Assembly: GCA_030248225.1 (NCBI GenBank)
Contig: JASANE010000768.1
Location: 1 to 64,000, forward strand
DNA from: Trileptium ribeirensis
Lineage: Eukaryota > Nematoda > Enoplea > Enoplida > Thoracostomopsidae
Reading direction: 5' to 3'
Length of the DNA stretch: 64,000 nt
Shown: positions 25,301 to 38,092 of the stretch, piece by piece
Numbering within the stretch: the stretch's first letter is position 1
How the letters are laid out: each line of letters begins with the position of its first letter
Made by a program: the position numbers and the translations under genes
The notes under the pieces: model-generated
Database searches by the model: none
The model's input: only the letters and a program-made list of their open reading frames with translations
Told to the model about the DNA's origin: nothing

Positions 25301-26080
25301 TGGCAATCTGAGCCTTCCGAAAACGCCAGATTGCCATATAATGAAGCTGGGCAAAATTTAAATAACTTATAATCTGGCCATCTGAGCCTTCCGGAAACGC
25401 CAGATTACCAAATAATGAAGCTGGGCAAAATTCAAATAACTTATAATGTGGCCATCTGAGCCTTCCGGAAACGCCAGATTACCAAATAATGAAGCTGGGC
25501 AAAATTCCAATAACTTATAAACTGGCAATGTGAGCCTTCCGGAAACGCCAGATTACCAAATAATGAAGCTGGGCAAAATTCCAATAACTTATAAACTGGC
25601 AATGTGAGCCTTCCAGAAACGCCAGATTACCAAATAATGAATCTGGGCAAAATTCAAATAACTTATAATGTGGCCATCTGAGCTTTCCGGAAACGCCAGA
25701 TTACCAAATAATGAAGCTGGGCAAAATTCAAATAACTTATAATCTGGCCATCTGAGCCTTCCGGAAACGCCAGATTACCAAATAATGAAGCTGGGCAAAA
25801 TTCAAATAACTTATAATGTGGCCATCTGAGCCTTCCGGAAAGGCCAGATTACCAAACAATGAAGCTGGGCAAAATTCCAATAATTTATAAACTGGCAATG
25901 TGAGCCTTCCGGAAACGCCAGATTACCAAATAATTGAAGCTGGGCAAAATTCAAATAACTTATAATGTGGCCATCTGAGTCTTCCGGAAACGCCAGATTA
26001 CCAAATAATGAAGCTGGGCAAAATTCAAATAACTTATAAACTGGCAATCTGAGCTTTCCGAAAATGTCAGAGTACCAGTC
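22303..26080. repeat. 74-bp satellite array, about 51 copies, with higher-order repeats
   Basis: The unit begins AATGAAGCTGGGCAAAATTC and contains AATCTGGC and GCCAGATT 20 bases apart, enclosing the palindrome TTCCGGAA, so each unit can fold as a hairpin. Variants alternate (CTGGCCATCTGAG, CTGGCAATCTGAG, CTGGCAATGTGAG) in longer blocks that recur at about 1183 and 1258 bp (16 and 17 units), for example the shared blocks at 23490-23750 and 24675-25005. Minus-strand frames of 69-78 residues appear because the unit is open in all three frames; they are not genes. The last unit degenerates near 26080. Confidence 0.97.
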
Positions 26081-27180
26081 ATTCAGTAGTAATGTTACCG
26101 AACTTTACTTCATCAGATTGACAATTTTGCAACAAGGGAAATAACATTTTATACCTAATTCAAATTAACTCACCCTGATAGTTCGCGACATCAACGCCTG
26201 CGAACCATTGTCAGTTCCAGACCATCTTTCAATAGAATGCATTATTTTTGGCAAAGTAAATATCCTTGAAATACAGACAGAAGTCAAATTTGATTTTAAA
26301 ACAATTTTGAAAAACTAATCACTTTTATTCTTTCTGTCGCTTTTTGGTAACCTATTCTGTTCAGTGTATAATGGCAATGATATGTGGTGTTTGTTATATA
26401 ATATATTATTAGTAGGATGCGAAGAATTCTTCCCCAATAAAACCGGATACCGTTCCTCCAAAACTCGAAATATCCTTCATTTATTCAACACATTGCTTGC
26501 TAGAAAGCTAAGCTTTGGGAAATTTGTATATGTACCGGAGGCTTTTTCAAATACAAAATATCAATTAGATTAGAAATGGTCAAAAGAAATCTCAAAATTC
26601 AAACGCAAAAGAGAGATCAAGATTCTAATTGCCGATCGACGGAAACAGTCTCTTTAAGTATGTTAATAAGGGTTGCGTTTTAAAACTTGGAGTTAGAGCA
26701 CTAAAAACGTTTGTTGATGATAGCAGTCGAAGCGAATTGCTCACATCTGACTTCTTAATTGTATTCGTTGCTAACGAAGACATTACACCTCATATGCCAA
26801 TCAACATATCTCAACATGAACTGTCGCGGGTTTTTCGTTTGCATATGAAATGTCAATATGGCACTATCATAACTGAAAAGCAAACGCACCCACTCGCTGG
26901 AAGGTTGCGCTCAATATTTTCTTCGTGAAATGAGGGACTCTTGTTTGCTTCTCCCCTACATATTTGACCAATCGTTCATTAGTGGTGTACTTCCACGTAT
27001 TTGGTTTCACACTTATGTTATACTGATGTGTATAAAAAGGAGACCAAAGAGACTCATAAAATTACAGACCTATTTCTCTAGTTTCACACGTGTGCAAGGT
27101 AATGGAACGAATCATAGACAATTCGCTTAGATCTTTTCTAAAAACACGATATTATTGCACCTAACTAACATGGACAAGAC
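26081..27180 (+). pseudogene. LINE copy 2 ORF2 remnant: endonuclease tail, linker and start of reverse transcriptase
   Basis: Directly after the satellite, DINACEPLSVPDHLSIE (26190-26240) matches the C-terminal end of the AP-type endonuclease, including its SDH-like site with Pro in place of Ser. GCEEFFPNKTGYRSSKT (about 26418-26470) and FKYVNKG...LGVRAL with LLTSDF (26648-26760) are the linker before the polymerase. NYRPISLVSHVCKVMERI (about 27058-27110) is the first conserved reverse-transcriptase block. Frames change at least four times, and sequence after about 27170 is unrelated. It is a fragment of the same LINE type as the ORF1 at 21482. Confidence 0.7.
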
Positions 27181-30100
27181 AATGCTATGTATTACGTGTA
27201 TATGGGTATATTGCTCGATACATATTCTTACCAACATATACATGTCTATTACGTTACACTCGCAATAGCTTATATACTGACATATGAACTAGTCGCGTAA
27301 GTGCTTGCTACAGAAGCTAAAAATAATACATGTATAAATGAAGATTTGTTAAGCACTAAATTCCCGGGCTGAACTACAACAGTTGTTTATTCTGCAGGAA
27401 GACTGTGCACCTTTTCTGCAACGATGTCTCTGCACCATGGGGATAGCACAATGCAAGTGCTAAAAATTGAGTGTTCATGAAAATGCTATGAGACATGATA
27501 GCTATGCGTTGGCATTGTGTAGGAATGTCTTTAGCATTTGCTTACAGCAGCGCGAGTAGCACAGATGCTTGAATTGTGAGGTCCAAGCGGTATAGCCGGA
27601 TCCTCGAAAGGAGGCTGGAATGCGGCGCCATCAACGCCTATGGGTTCGGCGTCTGTGGCGCCGCAATAGTGGTCGGACGACCGGTTAAAGTGGCCCGACG
27701 CCTCAGTGGTGGTCCCTCTTCCCCCTCCCCTATGAGCATGTTTATGAAACTCTAGAATAAACATAGCGCGCCATAGACTCAACGTTATAACGAGGTTTAG
27801 GTCTAGGCTGAAACTCTGGCTTTGACTATCAATAGATCAAATTGTATCTAAGCTTATAGGCTCAGCGTTAGACAAACTCTAGGGCTATACTAATGTTTAA
27901 GATCTGACAGAGATATTGATGATAAACTAACTGTGCACCGCTGAAAGGGAACAAGGTTATATTGCCAAACGTCACCTAACAAATCTAGCGTGCGTTCCTT
28001 TTCAGTTGTTACGCAAGCGTTCAGTTATTACGGTTTGTGTTACAGCTGCAGTGCAAAGATATTATTCCCCGTTACGCCATCGTGCGGCAACGTTTGTTGT
28101 CGTTACACTCGCCGTGATACTTTATAGATTATTGTTACAAGCAGTGTAACATCAATCGGTATAGTCGCTACAAGTGTTGTTCAAAAATGCCAACCATTGC
28201 ACGAAGCTTGTAGCGACTGACAACATCGTCATTACAATGTAACGACAACCGCAGTGTCGTGAGCACTGCGGTTCTTGCGTAACCGTGTGCAGTGAGTGCA
28301 CGCATCTTAATGTGAACCACGCATGACTAGGGATCACCATTTCAGAACGCATCAAATTTTTTACATTTAATGCAATAACATTGCTTTAATGGTTTTCTGT
28401 GTCTCTGATATGATTTTTAGATGTTTCACGACGTCTAAGATTGGCGCTCTCTATACTAGTTACGTGAGACCCATTTGTTGAATATGCAACCTCTGTGTGG
28501 CCACTAATGTTTCTTACTGATATCCACTTGTTTGAGAAGGTTGAAAAGTACTACACTCGCAGAATCTATGCTAGAGCAGTATTGCAGTAACAGTCTATAA
28601 CAATAGGCCTCGTTATTAGGTCTTGAGTGACTCGAAAAACGGCCTTAGAAAAATGACTTAGCAACAACTTTCAAATATCTTTATCAACAAATAGACAATA
28701 CAAATAGCGTAATCTTCGAAAATAGTACTACTAGGATCATGAGAAGCCTTGGAAAAAATTACGCAAAAACAAAGCTAACACTTCAGTTTTGGACCACAAA
28801 TTTCCTTTCTCGCATTATAAACCTCTAAAATAAATTTACCATGTATGTTCTTCCAAACCCTTCTAATTCAAAACTTTCGGAAAGAAACATAAAAACATAT
28901 GTTTCCACAACTTCCTAAAAAACAATAGAAAGCTATAAAACTCAGATGAGTGCGGAGACCTTGATCTGTATTAGGATTATATATAGATTGTTTTGCCCAT
29001 AAAATCTTAAACGCATTCGATAATCATGTTTTGTGTTATCAGTAACCGAAGATTGGTAAGGTATTGCCAGACCTCATTGCTGACTCATTATGACGACCTT
29101 AACGCCAGAGCAACCCCCGTTACGCTGATCTCTCGGCTGCTGGTATACTTTCTTAATAGAGTTATTGTGGTTGTTGTTGTTATTTAAATAGTTTCCTTTC
29201 TATAGTTTTTCAACTGGGCAATTTCGAGAAAATTTTCTAAAAATTTTAACTACAAATGAATTTATCGTTAACATTGCTGCAATTACCGCCATACAATGAA
29301 CACAAATTGTCAATGACCTACAATTAATTTATTGTCGATTGATGGTAAGCCTAAGTAGTACGAGTGCTATCGGAAACTGTCACCACCAACCATTGTTTTG
29401 CTTGTACGATAGTATTTGATACAACACCTCTTGAGATTTGAATCTTGCCCAGAATATAGCTCTAGTTACGCTGTTGAGTTTCTGTTCTGAATGTTCTATT
29501 AGCAAATTTTACTAACTAAACAGGAACACTCTCTTTACTCGAAATGCATTGGCACCGTATCATTCCGCGGCTACTGAAGAAACAAGAGAAACAACGTTTT
29601 TCGAGCAATAAAGAAATAATATATTTGAAAGCTTAAAGATTTTTAAATAAAGTGTCAATAAAGTTTTGAATGTGGTGAAGTAAACAGTTTAAAATAACTG
29701 ACAGTCGAAAGATTTTCTCAAAGATTTTTCTGAACTGATTTCTGTTCGTTTTCGGCAGTGCTAAACGATCAAATTTTTGTAGTAGTACGCTTTGAAACGG
29801 TACAATGTTTATGTAAATAATTCAGCATTGTTTACTTTGAATTCGTTATAATCCCAACGCTTTACAAATGTAGAGGACCAAATTTTTCAAATATACTTTT
29901 AATGCAAGCGTATAGTCCGGTTTCGTGATATTCAGTGCGCCTAAAATTTGTCGCTGCAGCTTACTGAGCCTAAAAGCTGAATGGCGATTTCCTGGTGTTC
30001 TGAACCGTAGTCGAAAACGTCCCATCTTAAAATTTGCAGCTACATCGAATTTTGCTGTTAATCGTGGAATTTGTTAGTAAAAGGATCGACTTTGATCAAC

Positions 30101-30609
30101 TTATAGCAGTCTTTGTAATTTTACAATATTGTATATGTATTTAATTAATACATTAATTTAATTCATTCAATTTTATTCATTCATTCAAATTTATGCATTC
30201 AATTAATACATTGCTTATGGCGTCGCACCCAAGAACCGGGTATCTCAAAAAAATATTGGTACCCAAAAAACCGGGTACCCTGTACCAAATTATACAGCAG
30301 AGTGGATTTACAATGCTGGGAATTGAAATAAACTTAGCACAATCGTGCTTAACATTTTAGCACTTCAAGGAATGTACGACGTCGTTGAACTAAGCTTGTT
30401 GCCAAGTTTTTGTGCCCTAGTTATGTGACATTATATAAATGTTTGAAGTATGCCTGTAAACAGATATAATATCTTCATACCATGGCAGATTAAGTTAAAG
30501 CTCCTGACAAACAATAATATCGACCTTAGTTAGTTAATTAATTTTTAGTCAACAAAAGCAAATCCAATATAAATCTTTATAAATATAAAAAGAATAGTAT
30601 AGTGAAAAT
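27181..30609. other. Non-coding stretch with a GC-rich patch and stem-loop cluster
   Basis: No gene recognised. At 27560-27730 a GC-rich patch holds GGCGCC-ended nested arms. At 28163-28174 and 28207-28218 lies a perfect 12-bp inverted pair (AGTCGCTACAAG/CTTGTAGCGACT). At 28247-28256 and 28264-28273 a perfect 10-bp stem (AACCGCAGTG/CACTGCGGTT) closes a 7-base loop. The surrounding GTTACG/GTAAC words recall the modules at 57.8-60.8 kb. The rest is AT-rich. Confidence 0.45.
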
Positions 30610-32060
<1,451 letters not shown>

Positions 32061-35000
32061 TATTTGGCTGCTAACAAATATTAATAGGCTTAGAAAAAGC
32101 TGTTAAAGGTTTAACTGGCCAGTAATTCTCTGCTACATTTCGTCTAGATTTGTATGAATTGTAATAATTTTCCTTGTTTCTTAGATTCTCGCACCAGGGT
32201 GCCAGGCCTTAACCTAGGTTAATTTTATCTCGGAATAAGAAAAAACAACATTATTTATCATCATTATCCTAATATTCTCTCAGATCGTAAATAACTTAAG
32301 GAAAACCTCTAAAACAAAATGTTTCCTCTTCTCTCCTGTTCTCCGTCGGATTTTAATGTAATTCTATGCATTTTTATTGTTTGAGCTGTCCGCTTACTGT
32401 TTTCGGCATTAGTATAGTTGAACGTTTAGGTATGTTTATTACTCGTAGTCTTACTTTTACTAGAATTTAATGATTTTAGTCGATTATTTCAGCATATTTC
32501 ATTGTTTTAGTAAGCTAAAGTAAGCTCTCTAGTAATCGCGGGAAAACACCAGGAAAAGCTTTAGTTTTTTATTACTAAATAAAATCATTCTGTGGTAAGA
32601 TAGGTCATGCTGTTGTCTGATTACTGACCTAATACACAAGTGTATTATACAACAGTCCGCTTCAGGCGCGTCGACCATGACTGCTCTATTATCAAAATCG
32701 CGAACTGAATCGTGCAAAAATTCACGTTCATATTTCAACACTCGATATTCACAGTTTAACGGATGCGCACAAGTATTCTGTGACATACTATACGACCGAA
32801 ATTTCCGTAACCGCACATTTCTCTAATTTGCACCATGTGACGTTCAGAATTGGTTAGCCTTTTTTACGCGGTCTATAATAACATAAAACTATGCGATCAA
32901 TAACGCGATTGCAAACGTGTTTTTAGCTTCACGCCGACAGTTATTATGATCTAATTCCTAAATTGAACAGATACTGTTTCGCAAATCGGGGCGCACACAA
33001 TTAAAAATCGTAATTTGCGAGCGATCATGTATCGACCCACTAACCCAGGTGTGCAAGCCTAAATACAATGGTTACGGCTCAGAAACGGGTGTGTGGATAA
33101 CCCTAAACGTTCATTACATGTATCCTTCGGCACGTAAGCAATTATCCGCATAATGCATGAATATTCGTCAGCAGAAGTTACGCAACGTCCACTTTTACGC
33201 CGAAAGCAGTTCTCTATACCAACGTTACTGCTAAACTGAGCATAATAGGGGGCATAATCTCAGCTATATCGCTATGATCATGTTTGGAATAGATATACGT
33301 ACGTGGGAAAAAGAATTGTTTCGCACTAAATTATAGATTATTGTTTATTTAGGATTCACTTTTGATTCGTGTGTATTTCTGAACTACAATTCAAGTCTTC
33401 GAATAGTGGGTTGGATTTGGCTCGTTTTCAGTGTACTGACCGCTCTGTGATAAGCGAATATTGTTACATTTACTCAGGACATTCCCACAAAATAACGAGT
33501 TAAAAGCATCTTTCCAGCTAAAATCATATCAAATCTTACTATTTATTATTTGCATCTTTGCTCGATTTCTACGATCAGTTGGTACAATTTGTTTTAAGGC
33601 ACAACTATAACCTTTAGGGGCGGAAGTGAAATACATGCTATGCCGTTCTCGATATACTAAGCCTAAGCCTTAGTCTTAGCCTACACTAAGGTCCCTATAT
33701 GAGCCATGTACTAAGCCTAAGCCTGAGTCGGAGGGCTAACGCCCCCGAACCCCCGCTCTAAGCTATTTTTTCTAACGTTATAACGTCCGGTCCCTAAAGG
33801 AGACATGTGCCAATGATTATATCCAGCCGAATTTAGTAGCTACGCGTTTCGCTGTGTTCATATGTATTGTTATTGCTTTTTACTGCAACATTAATATTTC
33901 AAAGCAGTTGTGCTGAGTCAAATTATCTCAGCGTAAAGCATTGAGTTAGTATGAATTATCCGGTCTATGTCTATCCATACTTTAATTTTTCCAGCAAAGC
34001 AGTATTCAGAAACCGGTAAGGATATATTCCTAATATTGAAACTAAATACATAACACAATTCATTGAAATTATCTTCAGGGCTTGTATTATTAAAATGCCT
34101 CACAACTGCGAGAAATTTTTATTTTATCGTTAACCTCTTGTCGTGCTCTTAAATTAGAGTAGGACGTAAAGTTTTTTGGCACCCCCTGGAGGACCTATCG
34201 TTGTGGGCTCACCCCCTCCCTTCCCACTGACCCCTCGGGATGTCAGCGTGTACGGTCTAATTTATATAGAAAATAACCAACTATGACTTTTAATTACCTT
34301 TCTGAATTGTATGTCGAATTAGCATACTCCTCATCGGATTTACTAAGAGGCTGACATGTTAATATAATTAAGAATTTTGGAATCAGTTAGAATTTTAGGA
34401 TATGACTGACGACAAAGGCAGAAATATGTGCTTCAATTTGTTTTCTTTTGATCATGTAATTGATCCGGTGTAGAACAACCAAAAATACAACTTTGGTAAA
34501 TGCAAACTGAATACAAAAAGCTACTATTTAGTTACCTATTCACTGTGCTTCATCAACAGTAAAAGTATTTAATTTAAAACAATTTTGATAACTAAACTGT
34601 TCTATTACTATTTGAATATAATATGTAATCCTAATCTTTTCTTTGAATACTAAGTTAGCATTCTTGTATCATTTGCATATATTCGGGCCATGTCGACCTA
34701 ATGAGTGTACAGCGTCACAGTGAAACGCAAACTTTTAGATTCTATATTTTATGACGACAAATCAGAGATGTAACAGTGTCCCCGGGTCGCCTGATGACCC
34801 TCTTATTTCGGGTTATATCAGTGACGGGGCTATCGGATCATGGTGTGCAGACCCGGTCTAATTGAGAACCGAAAACACTTTCTTACGCTCTGTATAAAAT
34901 ATAACGATCACAGCGTGTTTTGCCTACCTCCTTATCTGCTCAATTCTTCCACACAGCCGTAGTGGAAACTCAAGTGCCGGTAAACGAAGCTTTGCGACGA

Positions 35001-37161
35001 TAATAGCACTAAGTTCTCAAAAAGAAGCCGACCACAAATATCAAAGTTTGTTAAGACGGTGCTGTTTTAATGGTTACAGACAGGATTTGCTTGACCTGGA
35101 CAGCAGTTTGTGTTTCATTCCACTTCCGTTTCAAATGCAAGTGCCTCTAAACTGCTTGCACTTCGCTTAGAGTCAACGTCTAACAATGACAAAACAACTT
35201 CCAAGACACAGCCAAGGAACGTATCTGCAAGTAGTCTGCTGCGGACTATTCTCTACAGCTGCGATGTGCAGAAAACTAAATCGAAATCTGTCAGCAGTTT
35301 GTCATGCAGATATTAACTATTTTCTGGCACCGCTTCCTTTACGGATTCGCAGAACTATTATTATGCATTGGCTACTTTGGAAAATTATCTTGTCACTGGG
35401 TCGCCGGGTAACTGTCATGACGTGGTCGCAGGTCTACGGGTCAATACCGTTACCTGGTCAGCGGGTCATTCAATGGTGCCCCGGTTCTATCTCTGATATG
35501 CATATAATTCCAAACAAAATTCAAACGTTGTAATGTGTGAACAAACTTTAGGCGCGTACAGCCTGGTTGCGCTTTTTAAATCTGTTTTCAATCTTAAATG
35601 AGATTACAGCACACAAATCAATCGATTTTGTCTTGCGTACCCTGTCGCTATTTTCAATTCAGAAACAGATAAGTGCTGCTCATGTAGACCATTTTATGGT
35701 TAACTTCGCAATTTAATGATCGCGTTCATATACTGCGCAGCAGATATAGAACCGGACCACTAGATTGGGGGATCCGGTTATCCCATCACGGCACTGACCC
35801 GGGACCCCGTGAACCGATCACCGTAGTGATCCGGTGACTCCAAGACCCAGTGACCCAATCACGGTAGCGACGTTGGGGTAAGACAATTTCCAATGCAGCC
35901 GATGTTTAATAATTCTGTTAATACGTAAAAGAAACAATGTTGGAAAACGGTTGAATATCTGCCAGGCAAACAGCTATTACGCACGGATAACAGTTGGGTT
36001 TTCAGTAAAGCCTTAGACATAGTGTAGTGGTGAGAAAGCTCCTAAATTTCCACGCTCGGCTCAGGTCGACTGTTATGTTACTTCGCTCGGGAATAAACAT
36101 TCAATTTATATCTCGGCTAGGAAAACTCGGAGATTCAAATTGGTTGTGGTGGACTTGGATGTGTAAATAGACACATATATAGATGGGTCTGATGTAATAT
36201 ATGCGACAACTTAGTTCCTCCTTTAAGGCAATTAAATTTTGTTACAAACTAAGCTGAGATTAGGCTTGGGCAAGCTGAAAACTTTATTCAGGCACCTCTC
36301 TGAAATACTTTTGTCTAAACCCGATGAAGCTGCTTTATTATGTTGCGCTAATTTATGGCTTGACTCAAGACATTCTAAATCTTGCCCCAAATATTAAATC
36401 ACAATATAACTAGAGAAGGTATCATCAACATGTGCCAGGAATTTCGAATACGACTGAAATCACATTTCGCAAAACAAGTGTTCGAATATAAAATTAAAGT
36501 TCTAAGACATTTTGTAAATCAGCTTCAAACAAGCAGTGGCTATTTCTAGCATGGACAATGTCTCTACATATACCGAATTTTAATCGAACCCGTTAACTGC
36601 CTGCGTGACAAATTATCTTTCTATGAAGATCAAAAATAATAAAATCATGTTATATCACTGAATTCTATCCTTTATTCAAAAACTCTGTCTTGTCCAAATT
36701 TTAAAAATGAATGGTGCTGGCTTTTGGAGCTATGACTATTTGCATGGCGGGTACTTTTGGGAACGTAGACTGTCTTTATAAACTCTGATATCATTTGGAA
36801 CCATTAGCGAAACTGCAGTGACTTTCCGTTTTACAGTTGTGATTATCATTGAGTATATTATCTAGTACTTTAGTTAAATGATACATGATATAGTTGCGGA
36901 TGGCAGTTGAGAATACCAGTAAGTGAATTAAAATATAACATAATGCGGGTAGACATATATTATTGGTCAGTGAATCAACATTAGCTACTCTTAACCAATA
37001 TCATTATAATTTTCGTATGAACCAAAAGGAACCAAGCAGACGTCAGCTTTTTCGACGGAAATCGGCTTAGATCGAGATATGGTAGGCTCGGTTCGGCGAC
37101 GCTCGGTACCAAAAATTAGCATAGACTCGGCTCGAAGCCAAACCGAGCCTTGAGCCCAACA
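32061..37161. other. Non-coding stretch with scattered small repeats
   Basis: No convincing gene. Items seen: two short TAAGCC runs at about 33657-33670 and 33710-33726, GGGTC/GACCC-rich patches at 34780-34860, 35394-35497 and 35738-35880, and an open stretch at 34958-35170 discussed as a weak exon candidate. A 9-bp inverted pair GGCTCGGTT/AACCGAGCC lies at 37085-37093 and 37141-37149. Confidence 0.4.
35394..35880. repeat. Possible fold-back element rich in GGGTC / GACCC
   Basis: The left arm (35394-35497) has CACTGGGTC near its outer end and CCGGTTCTATCTCTG near its inner end. The reverse complement of 35738-35880 has CACTGGGTC and CCGGTTCTATATCTG in the same order. Between these matching ends both arms are filled with diverged GGGTCA-like words. 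No target duplication was found, so it could be a decayed minisatellite in two orientations instead. Confidence 0.4.
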
Positions 37162-37566
37162 TCTCATCTTTACCAGAGACTTGGGTACTGGAAAAAAGTA
37201 GGTAGGTGTTCAAGTTAATGGTAAGGCATTTTGCTGTGTCTCGGACGTAGTTTTATCATCTTGCTAAACCGCTAGCGCGCCAATAGCAAGCAACATAAAA
37301 GTACTTGCAGATGAAACTGGTGTGAAAGTGATAAAATCTGGTATCCAGGGCTTTAAATAGTCCGACTTCTCATCTTTGCCAGAGTCTTCGGTTCTTGACA
37401 AAACGTGTTAGGTATTCAAGTTTAAGGTAAGACATTTGGCTGTGTCTTCGAAGTAGTTTTGTCATGTTGCTAAGCCGCTAGTGCGCGAATAGCAAGCAAC
37501 GTGAGAGTACTTGCAGATGGAACCAATGTGAAACGAAACATATCTGTTGCTCAGGGCTTTAAATAC
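37162..37566. repeat. 199-bp direct duplication upstream of the transporter gene
   Basis: 37162-37360 and 37368-37566 align over their whole length at roughly 80 percent by eye. Both start TCTCATCTTT, share CGCGNNAATAGCAAGCAAC and end GGGCTTTAAATA. The second copy ends about 140 bp before the small ORF at 37710 and about 530 bp before the transporter ATG. TTTAAATA at the end of each copy could act as a TATA-like element; that is inference. Confidence 0.75.
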
Positions 37567-37709
37567 AGTTGTTGGACTGCACAGCATGAACCTGTGCCAC
37601 AAAGACCAAACACCCTTTTACCAGTCTTCCAAACTTCTGGTTAGATTCTTATTGCTAATTTAGAGCAATCCTTATCGGAGAGCCTGGCTTATTTGCACTA
37701 GAGTTTTTT

Positions 37710-37928
37710 ATGGTGTCTCTGCGGAAGAGCAGATCAGACAAAGAAGAAGATAAACGACACTATTCTGTTATGCTGAGTACAGAGCACGTCGATTACTTCC
37801 GGCTTCTGAATCAGACCGAGTCAGTGCCGGATGACCCGGTCGTACATATAACCCGAAATGACCAGGATCTTGACCAAGCGAAATTTTGCAGCGTACCGTT
37901 CGTGATTTTGACAGAAGAACAACTATAG
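37710..37928 (+). CDS. Small ORF of 72 codons upstream of the transporter, possible separate exon or short gene
   Basis: ATG to TAG, encoding a hydrophilic charged peptide (MVSLRKSRSDKEEDKRHYSV at the start, VPDDPVVHITRNDQDLDQ later) with no membrane segment and no domain I recognise. Composition is balanced and protein-like, unlike most open frames here. It lies 165 bp before the transporter start in the same orientation. It could be an upstream exon of the transporter, but no strong donor lies in it and a possible acceptor at 38108 would need a phase-1 donor; the only match I see (GTACAG) is weak. It could also be an independent small gene or chance. Confidence 0.3.
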   Translation: MVSLRKSRSDKEEDKRHYSVMLSTEHVDYFRLLNQTESVPDDPVVHITRNDQDLDQAKFCSVPFVILTEEQL

Positions 37929-38052
37929 TGTACGCACCAACTGTTTACTAAGAAATTTCTCGCATGTCGTAAATAAGTTTGACTGACACAACGCCCAGTT
38001 GTCTGCAGGATTGAGGAGATAATTGTTCATTGCAGAATAGGTGGTATTATGC

Positions 38053-38064
38053 TACATTTTTCAG
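38053..38064 (+). promoter_or_regulatory. Candidate splice or trans-splice acceptor before the transporter start
   Basis: CTACATTTTTCAG ends at 38064, 28 bases before the ATG at 38093. TTTTTCAG is the nematode-type acceptor, and in-frame stops between it and the ATG mean it would precede the 5' untranslated leader. A spliced-leader site or an ordinary 5'-UTR intron end would both fit. This is inference from sequence only. Confidence 0.35.
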
Positions 38065-38092
38065 CGTAATTAAGTAATAAGTACAAAAATCT

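Larger units (their letters stand above)
21441..27180 (+). mobile_element. LINE copy 2, decayed and split by a 74-bp satellite array
   Basis: ORF1 (from ATG 21482) runs to its C-terminal end at about 22330. The satellite occupies 22303-26080. ORF2 coding resumes immediately after it with the endonuclease tail (PLSVPDHLSIE, about 26200-26240), the linker (about 26640-26800) and the start of the reverse transcriptase (NYRPISLVSH, about 27058). The order and orientation fit a single LINE insertion, related to but distinct from copy 1. The 5' half of the endonuclease is missing and the element stops before motif A of the reverse transcriptase. Confidence 0.75.

Noticed and set aside
22629..26047. 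Several 69-78-codon minus-strand frames with similar protein sequences (MPSFIIWQSGV...)
   Set aside because: They are translations of the 74-bp satellite read through its three frames; they end wherever a variant unit introduces a stop.
36005..36075. tRNA-like sequence (AGTGGTGAGAAAGCTC then GGTCGACTG)
   Set aside because: The box B-like part departs from the consensus and I could not draw acceptor or anticodon stems.
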